From a virus: DNA of 34,001 nt. A program made the translations under genes and the position numbers. Of the stretch, positions 1 through 7,673 are shown one piece after another (positions within the stretch are counted from its first letter, which is position 1; each line of letters opens with the position of its first letter). The DNA lies in the IMG/VR virus record IMGVR_UViG_3300047462_000191, positions 1 through 34,001 of that record; one strand, written 5' to 3'. The notes under the pieces were generated by a model. That model made no database searches, was not told the origin of the DNA, and worked only from the letters and a program-made list of their open reading frames with translations.

Positions 1-717
1 GGACCCGGCTTCGGAGGCACTCTTCCTCTCACCGTCCTCTGTCAGAAACGGCTGGAGCGATCTGTAGAAGTGCAGCGGGTCGAATGACCGGAATCCGACC
101 TCGACGGAGTGCCGCGTGTGCTGAAGCTGCTGCTGGAACGCGTCGCCGACCGCCTTGACGAAGGTGTCGTATAGCTCGGTCTGCAAGACCTTCTGTGCGG
201 CGTCCAGGTGCAGACCCAGCTGGTTCTTCGCCTCGTGGCCGACCTTTTCCTCGAAGTGCGCCTCAAGATGACGGATCGCCTGCCCGAACAGGGTGTAGCG
301 CGACAGGCCGATCTGCCGCTCGTAGCTGCGCTCGGCGTCTATATAGATGAGCGGGAAGCGGTCCTTGATTTTATTGGTAAGATTGTAGACCGGGCCGTCC
401 TGCCTGAACTGGACGCGCGCTCCGGTCTCATTCTCCCCCTCGGGGGCATACTGATACCAGGCACTGAACAGCCCGTCCTGTTCCGGCTCGAACCACACTT
501 GGATGCACATCCCGGCCCTGCGGCTGCGGCCGTAGAAGTCGCTGTCCTCGAGGCTCTGGCTCATTGGCCACTTCGATCCCAGCAGGAAATTGAGCGCCGA
601 CAGGATCGCGGTCTTGCCCGCATTGTTGGCCCCGACCAGGGCGGTGATCCGCCCGGCGGAAAACGACAACTCTTTAATGGAACGCCAGTTCGTAATCTTT
701 ACGGCTGAAATCCTCAC
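1..717 (-). CDS. OLD-like AAA ATPase, N-terminal part (runs off left edge)
   Basis: The 239 visible codons, starting at a GTG at 717 preceded by AGGGG, encode an ABC/SMC-type ATPase head. Residues about 1-40 read as a beta strand, a WRS turn and a Walker A loop GANNAGKTA, the arrangement seen in OLD-family and RecF-like ATPases (VRISAVKITNWRSIKEL at the N-terminus). The rest, including any TOPRIM nuclease half and the ABC signature, lies beyond the left edge. OLD-family proteins (overcoming lysogenization defect; Gabija GajA is a relative) are nucleases linked to phage defence. It is divergent from the Vsr gene, with about 110 bp between them. The ATPase assignment is firm; the OLD subfamily and a defence role are inferred from the motif and the neighbouring restriction-modification genes. 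Confidence 0.75.
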   Translation of the reverse strand, partial: MRISAVKITNWRSIKELSFSAGRITALVGANNAGKTAILSALNFLLGSKWPMSQSLEDSDFYGRSRRAGMCIQVWFEPEQDGLFSAWYQYAPEGENETGARVQFRQDGPVYNLTNKIKDRFPLIYIDAERSYERQIGLSRYTLFGQAIRHLEAHFEEKVGHEAKNQLGLHLDAAQKVLQTELYDTFVKAVGDAFQQQLQHTRHSVEVGFRSFDPLHFYRSLQPFLTEDGERKSASEAGS

Positions 718-827
718 CGGCTTACCCCTGAAATCGGACGGCTGAGTTACCCCCCTGTATTGCGGGATACCTCAACCCGCCGGGCAAGGAGGATTATGGC
801 CCAGCACTTTTCTCGGAAGGCGCCCTG

Positions 828-1313
828 GTGTTTCATGCCAGCAGAATGCCCGTGCCACCATCCTCGCGCCAGCCGTGCCGCTCGGTATTTGAGGGCGTCA
901 CCCGCGCCCGCCGTAACAACATGCGGGCCAACAAGGGGAAAGACACGAAGCCCGAGATGAAGGTCCGCCGTGCCCTGCATGCCCTGGGCTACCGCTACCG
1001 CCTACACAGGGCGGACCTTCCGGGACGGCCGGACATCGTGTTCCCCGGACGCCGGGCCGTCGTCGAGATCCGCGGATGTTTCTGGCACCAGCACCCGGAA
1101 CCGGTCTGTAAGAAAGCCACCGTCCCAGCGACCAGGCGGGAATGGTGGATGGCAAAGCTCAAGCGAAACGTTGCTCGGGACGCTGAGAACGTCACGACCC
1201 TGGAAGCCGCGGGCTGGCGGGTGTCTGTCGTGTGGGAGTGCGAACTCCAGCGGGATCCCGAGCTGGTCTGGCGGCGTCTTACCGAATTCCTCGGGCCTGC
1301 GGGACCATCATAG
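828..1313 (+). CDS. vsr: Vsr-type very short patch repair endonuclease, variant active site
   Basis: The protein of up to 161 residues matches the Vsr family: GKDTKPEMKVRRALHALGYRYRLHR, PGRPDIVFP (with the metal-binding Asp), GCFWHQH, then VPATRREWW and GWRVSVVWECEL near the C-terminus. Vsr nicks beside T:G mismatches created by deamination of 5-methylcytosine and normally accompanies Dcm-type methyltransferases; one lies 1.5 kb away. In E. coli Vsr the segment is THGCFWHHHHC; here Thr63-His64 read Ile-Arg and one zinc-ligand Cys is replaced, so activity is doubtful. The start is uncertain: 828 is a GTG with no clear ribosome site, while a strong AAGGAGG at 786 precedes an ATG at 796 in another frame. 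ATG codons at 846 or 921 are alternatives. Confidence 0.8.
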   Translation: MFHASRMPVPPSSRQPCRSVFEGVTRARRNNMRANKGKDTKPEMKVRRALHALGYRYRLHRADLPGRPDIVFPGRRAVVEIRGCFWHQHPEPVCKKATVPATRREWWMAKLKRNVARDAENVTTLEAAGWRVSVVWECELQRDPELVWRRLTEFLGPAGPS

Positions 1314-1832
1314 TCAGGCTTTCGCCCGAAGTCTTTGAGCGCGCTTCTGGGCCGCCGCGTAGAGCCGGATGGCAGCTCTGGTTGCCGGATCGGAAGTATC
1401 CTGCGACAGCCCTAGTTTCTCCATCTGCTTGGTGTTCCACTCCGGCATGGTGGGGATGTCCACGCCGGGCGGCAATCCGTTCGAGCGTATCCATGTCTCG
1501 AGCCGCCCCCTCAGGACGGGATCCTCCTTGCCTATCAGGCGCCGATGCAGCATCCCGACGGCATATTCGGTTGCGTAAGCCCGGAGCGTAAAGGCGACCG
1601 GATCCTCGTCTTCGAGCCGGTCATTCGCCCAGATGAGCCTCTTTTGAGGTGTGGTCACAGTTTTGACCCTGACATGCCGGGCGGCCAAAACCTCCACCGC
1701 CGCCCGCAGGCTCGACGCCGGTACCCTGTAGTGGCGGGCCACCGCTCTCATTGCTTCGTCGACTTCGAGAGGAAGTGCCTCCTTTTGTCGCCGCGAGATC
1801 CCATTGATCCCGATCTTCGCTCTTCCTGGCAT
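1314..1832 (-). CDS. Unknown protein between vsr and the restriction candidate
   Basis: I do not recognise this 172-residue protein. I chose the ATG at 1832 because the open frame upstream of it overlaps the divergent gene at 1893 and reads like non-coding sequence. It is basic at both ends and mostly predicted helical, with a segment at residues about 22-45 (EVDEAMRAVARHYRVPASSL) that could be a small DNA-binding helical motif. Its stop abuts the vsr stop with no gap, and it diverges from the restriction enzyme candidate with 60 bp between starts, which is where a controller protein of a restriction-modification system might sit. That role is a guess. Confidence 0.5.
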   Translation of the reverse strand: MPGRAKIGINGISRRQKEALPLEVDEAMRAVARHYRVPASSLRAAVEVLAARHVRVKTVTTPQKRLIWANDRLEDEDPVAFTLRAYATEYAVGMLHRRLIGKEDPVLRGRLETWIRSNGLPPGVDIPTMPEWNTKQMEKLGLSQDTSDPATRAAIRLYAAAQKRAQRLRAKA

Positions 1833-1892
1833 CCCTAGCCACCCGGTTGATCGAGCGCCTAGTCTCGCCGAGAACCGGAGTCGAAGTCCACG

Positions 1893-2780
1893 ATGCCTCA
1901 CCGCGCCATACAGCCGCTCTATGAGGCACTTGTCCGACGAGCTGCCGTCGCCGGGGTGCGGGATCTCAAAGGCGACGTCACGGCCCAGAAGCTGATCGAC
2001 CTGGTGACCGCCTGCCGGGTTTTCCTTGATACGCTGGATCGCCGGTCGCTGATATCGAACGTGCCCGGCAAATCGTATTTCATGTTCCACGATGTCGGTC
2101 GGAACAAGCTGTCGAGATCCGTGAATGTGGATCTCTATATCGACGATCTGGATGTCGACCACGTGCGGGCCGCCTTGTCATGCCAGACCGACGGCTTCAC
2201 GTCCGAGGCTCTGACCAGGATCGTCTACACCGCAGCTGCCTCGTATTGCTGCACGGCCGACATCCTGAAGGAAAGCGACCAGAAGACGCCGGGGACATTC
2301 TTCGAAGTCCTTATCGGTCACATTGTCGCCAGAGCTCTCGACGTGAACCCCGAGCAACAGATCAGGGTGCCGACCCTCGATATCGACGTCACCATCCCAA
2401 CTGATTACGTCTTCGACCTCGGCCCTCTGAAAAACAGGGTCCATCTGCCGATCAAGATTTCAACGAGAGAGCGGGTCGTTCAGGTTTGGGCACATCAGCG
2501 GGTGCTGGACGGTATGCACGGTGTCGCCCGCTTCAAAGGCGTCCTGGTGGCGATGGCCGAGACGAACAAGCAGAAGAACATCTCTGTCGTTGAGGTCTGC
2601 CTGCCGAACCAGTGGACGGCGTATCAAATGTATATCGCGCAGATGTATCGGGTTTACTACCTCGATATCCCGCAGCCTTATCTGCGCCTGAAGGAGCGGT
2701 ATCCGTTTATTCAAGTGAAGCCGTTTGGCGACTTCTACGGAGAGGTTGCGAAGATCGAACGGTCGGGCGTCGGCGAGTAG
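1893..2780 (+). CDS. Candidate type II restriction endonuclease
   Basis: This 295-residue protein lies tail to tail with a C5-cytosine methyltransferase, the usual place for its cognate restriction enzyme. Around residues 165-190 there is an acidic beta strand (VTIPTDYVFDLG) followed about 15 residues later by LPIKIST, which fits a PD-(D/E)xK nuclease core with an Ile in place of the usual acidic residue before Lys. After it come RERVVQVWAHQRVLDG and KGVLVAMAET. I recall similar proteins beside cytosine methyltransferases, but I cannot name the specificity. The ATG at 1893 has only a weak CGGAG 12 bases upstream. The nuclease call is inferred from the motif and the context; it could be another R-M accessory protein. 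Confidence 0.55.
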   Translation: MPHRAIQPLYEALVRRAAVAGVRDLKGDVTAQKLIDLVTACRVFLDTLDRRSLISNVPGKSYFMFHDVGRNKLSRSVNVDLYIDDLDVDHVRAALSCQTDGFTSEALTRIVYTAAASYCCTADILKESDQKTPGTFFEVLIGHIVARALDVNPEQQIRVPTLDIDVTIPTDYVFDLGPLKNRVHLPIKISTRERVVQVWAHQRVLDGMHGVARFKGVLVAMAETNKQKNISVVEVCLPNQWTAYQMYIAQMYRVYYLDIPQPYLRLKERYPFIQVKPFGDFYGEVAKIERSGVGE

Positions 2781-3926
2781 CTATTCGGCGGCTAGCAGAA
2801 CCGGTTGTCGGACCCTGCTGCGGGCCTTGACCCCGACGACGTCCTTTGTCTTCACGGCTGCCTTGGCGGCATCCGCAGCGTCGAGAACCTTCTTCAGGGC
2901 AAGGCCGACGGCCCGTCCCAAGGGCGGGGGCACTGCATTACCGATCTGCACCCGGACATCATACCGGGTGCCGTAGAACCGGAACTCGTCAGGAAAGCCC
3001 TGCAACCTTGCACCTTCTCGGAGTGTGAGAGACCTGTGTTGCTCAGGGTGACCGTATCGTCCACGGGTGAAGGAATCGAAGCCAGCGGTGATCGTGGGAC
3101 ACTGCCCCGTCCACTCTAGTCGACCGTAGACATCCGGCCAGCCGCCTTTAGTGACATCCACGCCGTTGTGGCACTCGAGGCGCAGCTGCGCGGGGATGTC
3201 CGGCCAGCCGCCGCCCTGGGGGACGTGCTTAAATCGCTCCAGGTTCAGCGCGGTGATCTTGCACTGGATATGATTTGCGATTGTCGGATGTTCGGTGAAA
3301 TCGGCAGGCGGCGGCGGGAGATCGCCGATGGCATCGCGGACCGTCACCATCTTGCGAGACTTCACGAGGACCGGCTTGGCCGAAGACACGTCCTTGCGGA
3401 CGCCGATCATGATGAAGCGGTCTCGCTTCTGCGCCAGCCCGAAGTCGGAGGAATTCACAAAGAAGCGGTGGACGTTGTAGGCGGTCATCTCTTCTTCGAT
3501 GTGATCGATCAGTTCGAGACCACGCTTCTGTCCGAAAATCTTAACGTTCTCGAACACGAACGAACGGGGATTGATCTCCTTGACCAGCCGGACGTATTCG
3601 CGAACCAGGCTGTTGCGCTCATCCAAGGCCAGATGCGCCCCGCGCTTCTGCTTGGAGAAGCCCTGACACGGCGGGCCGCCGGATAGCACATCGACGCCGG
3701 ACAAGCCGAGGGTCTGCAAAAGAGAACGGCCGTCCATCTCCCGCACGTCAGCCACTTCGGCATGCGGAGCCACGTTGCGATTGTATGTCTGCACCGCCCA
3801 CGGGTCGATGTCACAGGCGTAGCGAACGTCGAATCCGGCCCGGCCGAGACCGAGTGACAGGCCGCCCGCTCCGGCAAAGAGCTCGATGACAGTCGGACGA
3901 GTCGTTTTTTTGGTCGCGGGATCCAT
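2781..3926 (-). CDS. DNA (cytosine-5) methyltransferase, Dcm type
   Basis: The 381-residue protein carries the C5-cytosine methyltransferase motifs in canonical order: motif I ELFAGAGGLSLGLG (AdoMet binding), motif IV GGPPCQGFSKQ with the catalytic Cys, motif VI FVFENV, motif VIII QKRDRFIMIG, a target-recognition region with two WPD-containing segments, and motifs IX-X ending GNAVPPPLGRAVG. It transfers a methyl group from AdoMet to carbon 5 of cytosine in a specific site, protecting DNA from the likely partner nuclease. I take the ATG at 3926 (MDPATKK) because motif I follows after about 15 residues as usual; the frame stays open to a GTG at 4007. Its TAG stop abuts the convergent gene's stop. 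The recognition site cannot be read from sequence. Confidence 0.93.
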   Translation of the reverse strand: MDPATKKTTRPTVIELFAGAGGLSLGLGRAGFDVRYACDIDPWAVQTYNRNVAPHAEVADVREMDGRSLLQTLGLSGVDVLSGGPPCQGFSKQKRGAHLALDERNSLVREYVRLVKEINPRSFVFENVKIFGQKRGLELIDHIEEEMTAYNVHRFFVNSSDFGLAQKRDRFIMIGVRKDVSSAKPVLVKSRKMVTVRDAIGDLPPPPADFTEHPTIANHIQCKITALNLERFKHVPQGGGWPDIPAQLRLECHNGVDVTKGGWPDVYGRLEWTGQCPTITAGFDSFTRGRYGHPEQHRSLTLREGARLQGFPDEFRFYGTRYDVRVQIGNAVPPPLGRAVGLALKKVLDAADAAKAAVKTKDVVGVKARSRVRQPVLLAAE

Positions 3927-4059
3927 GAAAAGGAGTGACTCACGGCCTAGGCTCAGGGTCAAGCGCCTACGAGCGAAAGATGCCCTCCCATGTGGTGCCC
4001 TTGGCACATTAAATGGTATGTCGGATGGGGATCGGCGGTCGGCAGAAGGATGGTAAACC

Positions 4060-4329
4060 GTGGAAGATCAGGAGCCTAAGCGGCGTTACACGCCCTCCGA
4101 GAAGGCCAAGATCGTCGAGGGCGCCCTGAAATCCGGCGACTGGACGGGGGCTGCCCAGGAGCACGGGGTCTCCCTGAGTTCCTTGCTCGACTGGAAGCGC
4201 CGGATCCTGAAGACCCTGGCTCCTGGCGTGAGAGTGGATACAGGCGGCACCGGCTACCTGCTGGAAAAGCATATCCTCGAGTCTGAGGCCGACCGGAAGC
4301 GGATATCCAAACTGGTCGTCGGCCGCTGA
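4060..4329 (+). CDS. Small helix-turn-helix protein, transposase OrfA-like
   Basis: The 89-residue product starts at a GTG with AAGGA nine bases upstream. Residues 7-52 (KRRYTPSEKAKIVEGALKSG, then AAQEHGVSLSSLLDWKRRIL) match the helix-turn-helix of IS3-type transposase OrfA and related DNA-binding proteins. There is no downstream OrfB with a DDE catalytic domain and no inverted repeat was seen, so it is more likely a regulator or a phage protein than an insertion sequence. One base separates its stop from the TTG of the next gene, suggesting coupled translation. Confidence 0.6.
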   Translation: MEDQEPKRRYTPSEKAKIVEGALKSGDWTGAAQEHGVSLSSLLDWKRRILKTLAPGVRVDTGGTGYLLEKHILESEADRKRISKLVVGR

Positions 4330-4330
4330 A

Positions 4331-4615
4331 TTGAAAGACGACCGCGAGAAGCGGTGGCTGTTCGTGTCGGAGGACGGTCGGCATGTGACAGCAGGCCGCT
4401 ACACCGATCCGACGCCCGACGAGATCCAGCGATCTGCCGATTCGCTGGACGGCATGGGGCTAGCCGGATGGCTGGTCGTAAGCGAGGGCATCTACTACTC
4501 GCCGGGCATCCTGACCCTGCTGATGGTGCGCCGTGTGACAAAGAAATCCGGCGACTGGGAGCAAGCAGAGAAGCTCTTCAAGGAGCGCCGGTCTGAGGCT
4601 GTCAAAGAGCGGTGA
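4331..4615 (+). CDS. Unknown small protein
   Basis: This 94-residue protein begins at a TTG directly after the stop of the preceding gene, so it is probably translated by coupling. The sequence reads as a compact alpha/beta domain (KRWLFVSEDGRHVTAGRYTD, then GLAGWLVVSEGIYYSPGI and LLMVRRV) with a charged C-terminal helix, and I recognise no family. It ends 15 bp from the convergent repressor-like gene, too little room for a terminator. It is probably part of the phage's left end, but its role is unknown. Confidence 0.45.
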   Translation: MKDDREKRWLFVSEDGRHVTAGRYTDPTPDEIQRSADSLDGMGLAGWLVVSEGIYYSPGILTLLMVRRVTKKSGDWEQAEKLFKERRSEAVKER

Positions 4616-4630
4616 CGTCTGAACCGGCGA

Positions 4631-4960
4631 CTAGCTTTCCTTCCGTTCTGCCAGTGTCCGTTTCCGCTCCGGCCGTTTGAAGCCGAGATGCGCTAGTAGC
4701 CGTGCGACACGGTCGGCATCCGCTCGTAGCTCGATTTCTTTTATGTCGAGGATATCGATCATAGCCGCGGGCACCCACGCCGGTATAGCCCGCTCCCCTG
4801 CCGCCCACCGGCGCACCAGCCGGTCATCGATCTGATCGCGTGCGCCGTCGGGGTGATATGACCCCAGACTCCTTGCGATAGCCCGGTGCCACTCGTCGCC
4901 ATGGATTTCCTGCCCGGCGATGCGGAAATCCTCAGGTGTCATAGCGCTATCAGTGTTCAA
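4631..4960 (-). CDS. Repressor-like small DNA-binding protein (paralogue of the 12613 gene)
   Basis: The 109-residue protein shares a block with the product at 12613-12939: WHRAIARSLG, HPDGAR, DDRLVRRW, AGxR and IPxWV. The block reads as a helix-turn-helix variant, because DDRLVRRWAAGERAIPAWV resembles the recognition helix and following helix of Cro-type regulators. The TTG at 4960 has GAAGGA nine bases upstream; an ATG at 4942 has no ribosome site. It diverges from the early operon across about 100 bp, the classic position of a phage immunity repressor. A perfect 10-bp palindrome (4941-4950) lies inside its first codons. Repressor function is inferred from position and fold. Confidence 0.6.
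   Translation of the reverse strand: MNTDSAMTPEDFRIAGQEIHGDEWHRAIARSLGSYHPDGARDQIDDRLVRRWAAGERAIPAWVPAAMIDILDIKEIELRADADRVARLLAHLGFKRPERKRTLAERKES
4941..4950. promoter_or_regulatory. Perfect palindrome ATAGCGCTAT at the repressor start, possible operator
   Basis: ATAGCGCTAT is self-complementary and sits at the first codons of the repressor-like gene, about 50 bp upstream of the early -10 box. Its place between divergent genes fits an operator half-site pair, but ten bases alone are weak evidence. Confidence 0.3.
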
Positions 4961-4997
4961 AAAAGAAATCCTTCGGGCTGCTTGCTTTTAGCGAGGC

Positions 4998-5003
4998 TAT
5001 ACT
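4998..5003 (+). promoter_or_regulatory. Candidate -10 box of the early operon promoter
   Basis: TATACT is a near-consensus -10 element, in the AT-rich gap between the divergent repressor-like gene and the early operon. No good -35 box stands 16-18 bp upstream (the bases there are GC-rich), so the promoter may depend on an activator or be weak. Transcription would start near 5010 and give a leader of about 58 bases before the GTG at 5068. Confidence 0.4.
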
Positions 5004-5067
5004 ACCATCTTGGACGTATCGAGATCGAATGGGCGATGTCCTTTCGGTAAACCAGGAGGGAAACCCG

Positions 5068-6786
5068 GTGAAGCTCACTAAACGCACCAACATGCTTGCC
5101 CGCAAGTCGTCAGATCCGAAATTCATCTACTGGTTCTCGTGCGACGAGAGCGAGAAGCATATCCCGGAAAATGCCGATTTCAAGAACAACGGGATGGCAA
5201 ACGGCCAATCGACCTGGAAGACGTTCGACGCGTTGATAGCAGCCCGTCTGCTCGAGTATGCCGACGAGAAGCTATCCGCCGAGTTGCGCGCTGTGCTGGC
5301 CGCGCCTGCGCCTGCGCCCGTAAAGCCGACGCCCCGTCCTGCGCACCTCCTCCGCGCCCACGCTCATGGCGAGGGGACGACTTACATCTTCGAATGCCCC
5401 TACGACGACCGGGACATGGCGAAGGACGCCGGGTTCCAGTGGAACGGCTCCTGCTGGTCGACCGACCGCCCGGGCTGCGCGGTGAAGCTGATAGAGTATG
5501 CGGCGTCACCGGAGATGGCCGACGAGCTTCGGGCTGCTGTCACGGCACTGCCGAACCTGCTGCGTCCCGCCGGGAAACTGGCGAGCAGCCTTGTGACAGA
5601 CATCAAGCTCGCAGGCGGGGTGATCACTGCGGACTTCCCGGAGCGGCACGACGGCTTTCTAGAAGTTATAAAAGACGCCAGCTATCACTGGACAGGCGTA
5701 GCTTGGATCCGGACGATGACAAAATTCACCGGAGCCGCCGAGGACCGCATGGCGGAGCTGGCCAGCGCTCTCCTTGAGGCGGGCTTCAAGGTCCGCATTC
5801 ACAATGCCGTAGCCGAGGCCAAGGTGCTCGCGGGCGAATACGAGCCGGAGCAGACCAGATGGCTCGTCCGGAACGTGCGGCCCGGACACGATTACGACGG
5901 CTGGTTCCGTCTGATGTGGGGCCGTAACGAAAACCTCTATGAGAGTGCGAATTCGCTGCCCGGCGCGCGCTGGCGCGACAAGATGATGCTCGTGCCACCG
6001 GCGGCTTTCGGCGAATTGATGGACTACGCCGGAAGCAACGGCTTTGCGGTTACGGATGCCGCGAAGGAGATCGTCAGGGAACAGGAAGCCGCAATCATCG
6101 GCAGCCTCGTGGTAACCCCGGTGAAGCGGAAGGCTAGGGCCGCTACTCACCACGCCGTCACGCCCAAGGACGCCATCAAAGGAGGCATGGATCCCGAACT
6201 CATGGATGAGTTCGAGCCGGGCGAAATGCCCCCTCCGCCTCAGCAACCCGACACCTCTCCGTCTGCGGTGGTTGCCAGCAACCCGGTCATAGACGTCTCC
6301 TCTAAGGAGTTGCCGCCGCCGCACCCGGGCTTAGTCCCGGAGACGCGGAGCGAACGCTTTACAAGGCTTTTGGCGGTCGTTCGCCCGGTTTTCGGTGATC
6401 ATGCTTACGGCGACCACCTGCTCGAGGGTTTAGCCGAGGTCGCGGAGGCATGGCCGTCCGCAAAATTCGTCGAGCTGGTTTCTACCTATCACTTCGCGAT
6501 CCCGATGCCCCCGACGGCCGAGGTTAATACGCCATGGGGACGTGTCGTCTTCATCACCCAATATTTTGAAACGTCCTATTCTCGCGACGGGGAAAAGGAG
6601 ACCGCGAGGTTCAAGGCACCTGTTTTCCCGAGAGAAAGCGGGTTCACTACGTCGATCATGGAGTGCAGCGGCATACGGGCTAAGAGGACGACGATTACCC
6701 AAACGCCGGATGGTCAGGCCAGAACCGGGTGGCGTCCGCCATCTCCTGCCGACGTGCCGGTTTCTGCGGTGGAGTGCGTATCATGA
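5068..6786 (+). CDS. Early operon protein 1 with DUF5710/HARP-like modules
   Basis: I chose the GTG at 5068 because AGGAGGG lies seven bases upstream; an in-frame ATG at 5029 has no such site. The 572-residue product has at least two modules of the form FxCPYDDRDMAKDAGFQWNG followed by CWSTD, and a second copy reading ITADFPERHDGF then DASYHWTGVAWIRT. These resemble the small DUF5710 or HARP-type modules that accompany SNF2 enzymes. A Pro-rich linker (residues about 400-445) leads to a C-terminal domain (AWPSAKFVELV to KAPVFPRESGFTTSI) that is repeated in the next protein. It overlaps that gene by four bases (ATGA). It probably works with the helicase two genes downstream, perhaps binding branched or single-stranded DNA; that is inference. 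Confidence 0.6.
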   Translation: MKLTKRTNMLARKSSDPKFIYWFSCDESEKHIPENADFKNNGMANGQSTWKTFDALIAARLLEYADEKLSAELRAVLAAPAPAPVKPTPRPAHLLRAHAHGEGTTYIFECPYDDRDMAKDAGFQWNGSCWSTDRPGCAVKLIEYAASPEMADELRAAVTALPNLLRPAGKLASSLVTDIKLAGGVITADFPERHDGFLEVIKDASYHWTGVAWIRTMTKFTGAAEDRMAELASALLEAGFKVRIHNAVAEAKVLAGEYEPEQTRWLVRNVRPGHDYDGWFRLMWGRNENLYESANSLPGARWRDKMMLVPPAAFGELMDYAGSNGFAVTDAAKEIVREQEAAIIGSLVVTPVKRKARAATHHAVTPKDAIKGGMDPELMDEFEPGEMPPPPQQPDTSPSAVVASNPVIDVSSKELPPPHPGLVPETRSERFTRLLAVVRPVFGDHAYGDHLLEGLAEVAEAWPSAKFVELVSTYHFAIPMPPTAEVNTPWGRVVFITQYFETSYSRDGEKETARFKAPVFPRESGFTTSIMECSGIRAKRTTITQTPDGQARTGWRPPSPADVPVSAVECVS

Positions 6787-7673
6787 CCTTCACCGTATCC
6801 GACATAATCCTGAGCGCTCAGCCGGGATCCCCGGTGACGTGGGTGTCGTTCCCTTACGCCGCAGGTGCACCGGCGATCATGCGCAACCTGGACGGCCGCT
6901 GGGACAAGATGGCGTCCGCCTGGGGGATCCCCAATGCCCGCGTGGATGACCTGCGCAAGCGGCTGCCGCAGATCGCCAAAATGGTTTTCCTCCAGCAGGA
7001 AATCGACCGGAGCAACGGGCGGACGCCGAAGCCATCGCCGACGGCCCCGGCGTTTCGGTCGGCGGCCGCCGCTGTGCCGGTTGCGGTTGTGGGAGATGAC
7101 TGGATCAAGCTGCCTGTGCATCCGCAGTCTGCCCGGCGCGCGCTGGAGGACATCGGATGCTGCGCGCAGGCGTCGCTGTATTTCGCTCCCGACCAGGACA
7201 TCGCCGACCAGGCTCTCGCCGTCATCCAATCCTTCGTAGAAGCTGACCAGGCGGCCGCCGACCGGATCGCCGCCTCCAGAGCTGCGCTTGCGGAGTCCCT
7301 TCGCCGCGAGGGCGCCGCAAAAGAGGACGCCGAAGCCCAGGTCAGGACGGCCAGGCTCGACGCCATGGAAGAGATCCGCGCCGCGTGGCCAACCGCCCGC
7401 TTCGTGAAGATCGAGAGCCGGACGCTGGACGGCAGGGGATCCCCTTGGGTGCGGATCACAACGCCATCCGGGAAAACCGTTTACGCCGAGGAACTGGTCA
7501 AGAGCGGCGTGGACCGTATCAGCCGCCGGGTGACTGTCGAGTGGATGAAGGCGCCAGTGTTCCCCGCAGGATCTGGTTTCACGACGGAAGTAGAGACAAC
7601 CTCCAACGGGAAGCCGTATCAGCGGAAGCTTGCCAACCACACGGTCACCCCCGCCGAGCCGGAGGGCGAGTGA
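6783..7673 (+). CDS. Early operon protein 2, HARP-like N-terminus and shared C-terminal domain
   Basis: The 296-residue protein starts at the ATG overlapping the previous stop (ATGA) and ends in TGATG with the helicase start. Residues about 17-60 (VSFPYAAGAP, then LDGRWDKMASAWGIP) read like a HARP module, which in SMARCAL1 directs the SNF2 motor to forked DNA. A helical, Ala-rich coiled-coil-like stretch (residues about 175-210) follows. The last 85 residues repeat the preceding protein's C-terminal domain: AWPTARFV, SPWVRI, KAPVFPAGSGFTTEV. Being wedged between its paralogue and the helicase, it is probably an accessory subunit of that enzyme. The function is not established. Confidence 0.6.
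   Translation: MTFTVSDIILSAQPGSPVTWVSFPYAAGAPAIMRNLDGRWDKMASAWGIPNARVDDLRKRLPQIAKMVFLQQEIDRSNGRTPKPSPTAPAFRSAAAAVPVAVVGDDWIKLPVHPQSARRALEDIGCCAQASLYFAPDQDIADQALAVIQSFVEADQAAADRIAASRAALAESLRREGAAKEDAEAQVRTARLDAMEEIRAAWPTARFVKIESRTLDGRGSPWVRITTPSGKTVYAEELVKSGVDRISRRVTVEWMKAPVFPAGSGFTTEVETTSNGKPYQRKLANHTVTPAEPEGE

Noticed and set aside
208-708. Plus-strand open frame over the left end
   Set aside because: It is the antisense of the OLD-like ATPase, whose Walker A is clear on the minus strand.
796-960. Short plus-strand frame behind a strong AAGGAGG
   Set aside because: The product has no Vsr-like or other sense sequence, and the three-base spacing is too short; it is kept only as a note on the vsr start.
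1833-2162. N-terminal extension of the minus gene at 1314
   Set aside because: It would overlap most of the start of the divergent 1893 gene, and its sequence reads like antisense.
4060-4329. IS3-type insertion sequence
   Set aside because: Only an OrfA-like helix-turn-helix is present; no DDE gene and no terminal inverted repeats were seen.
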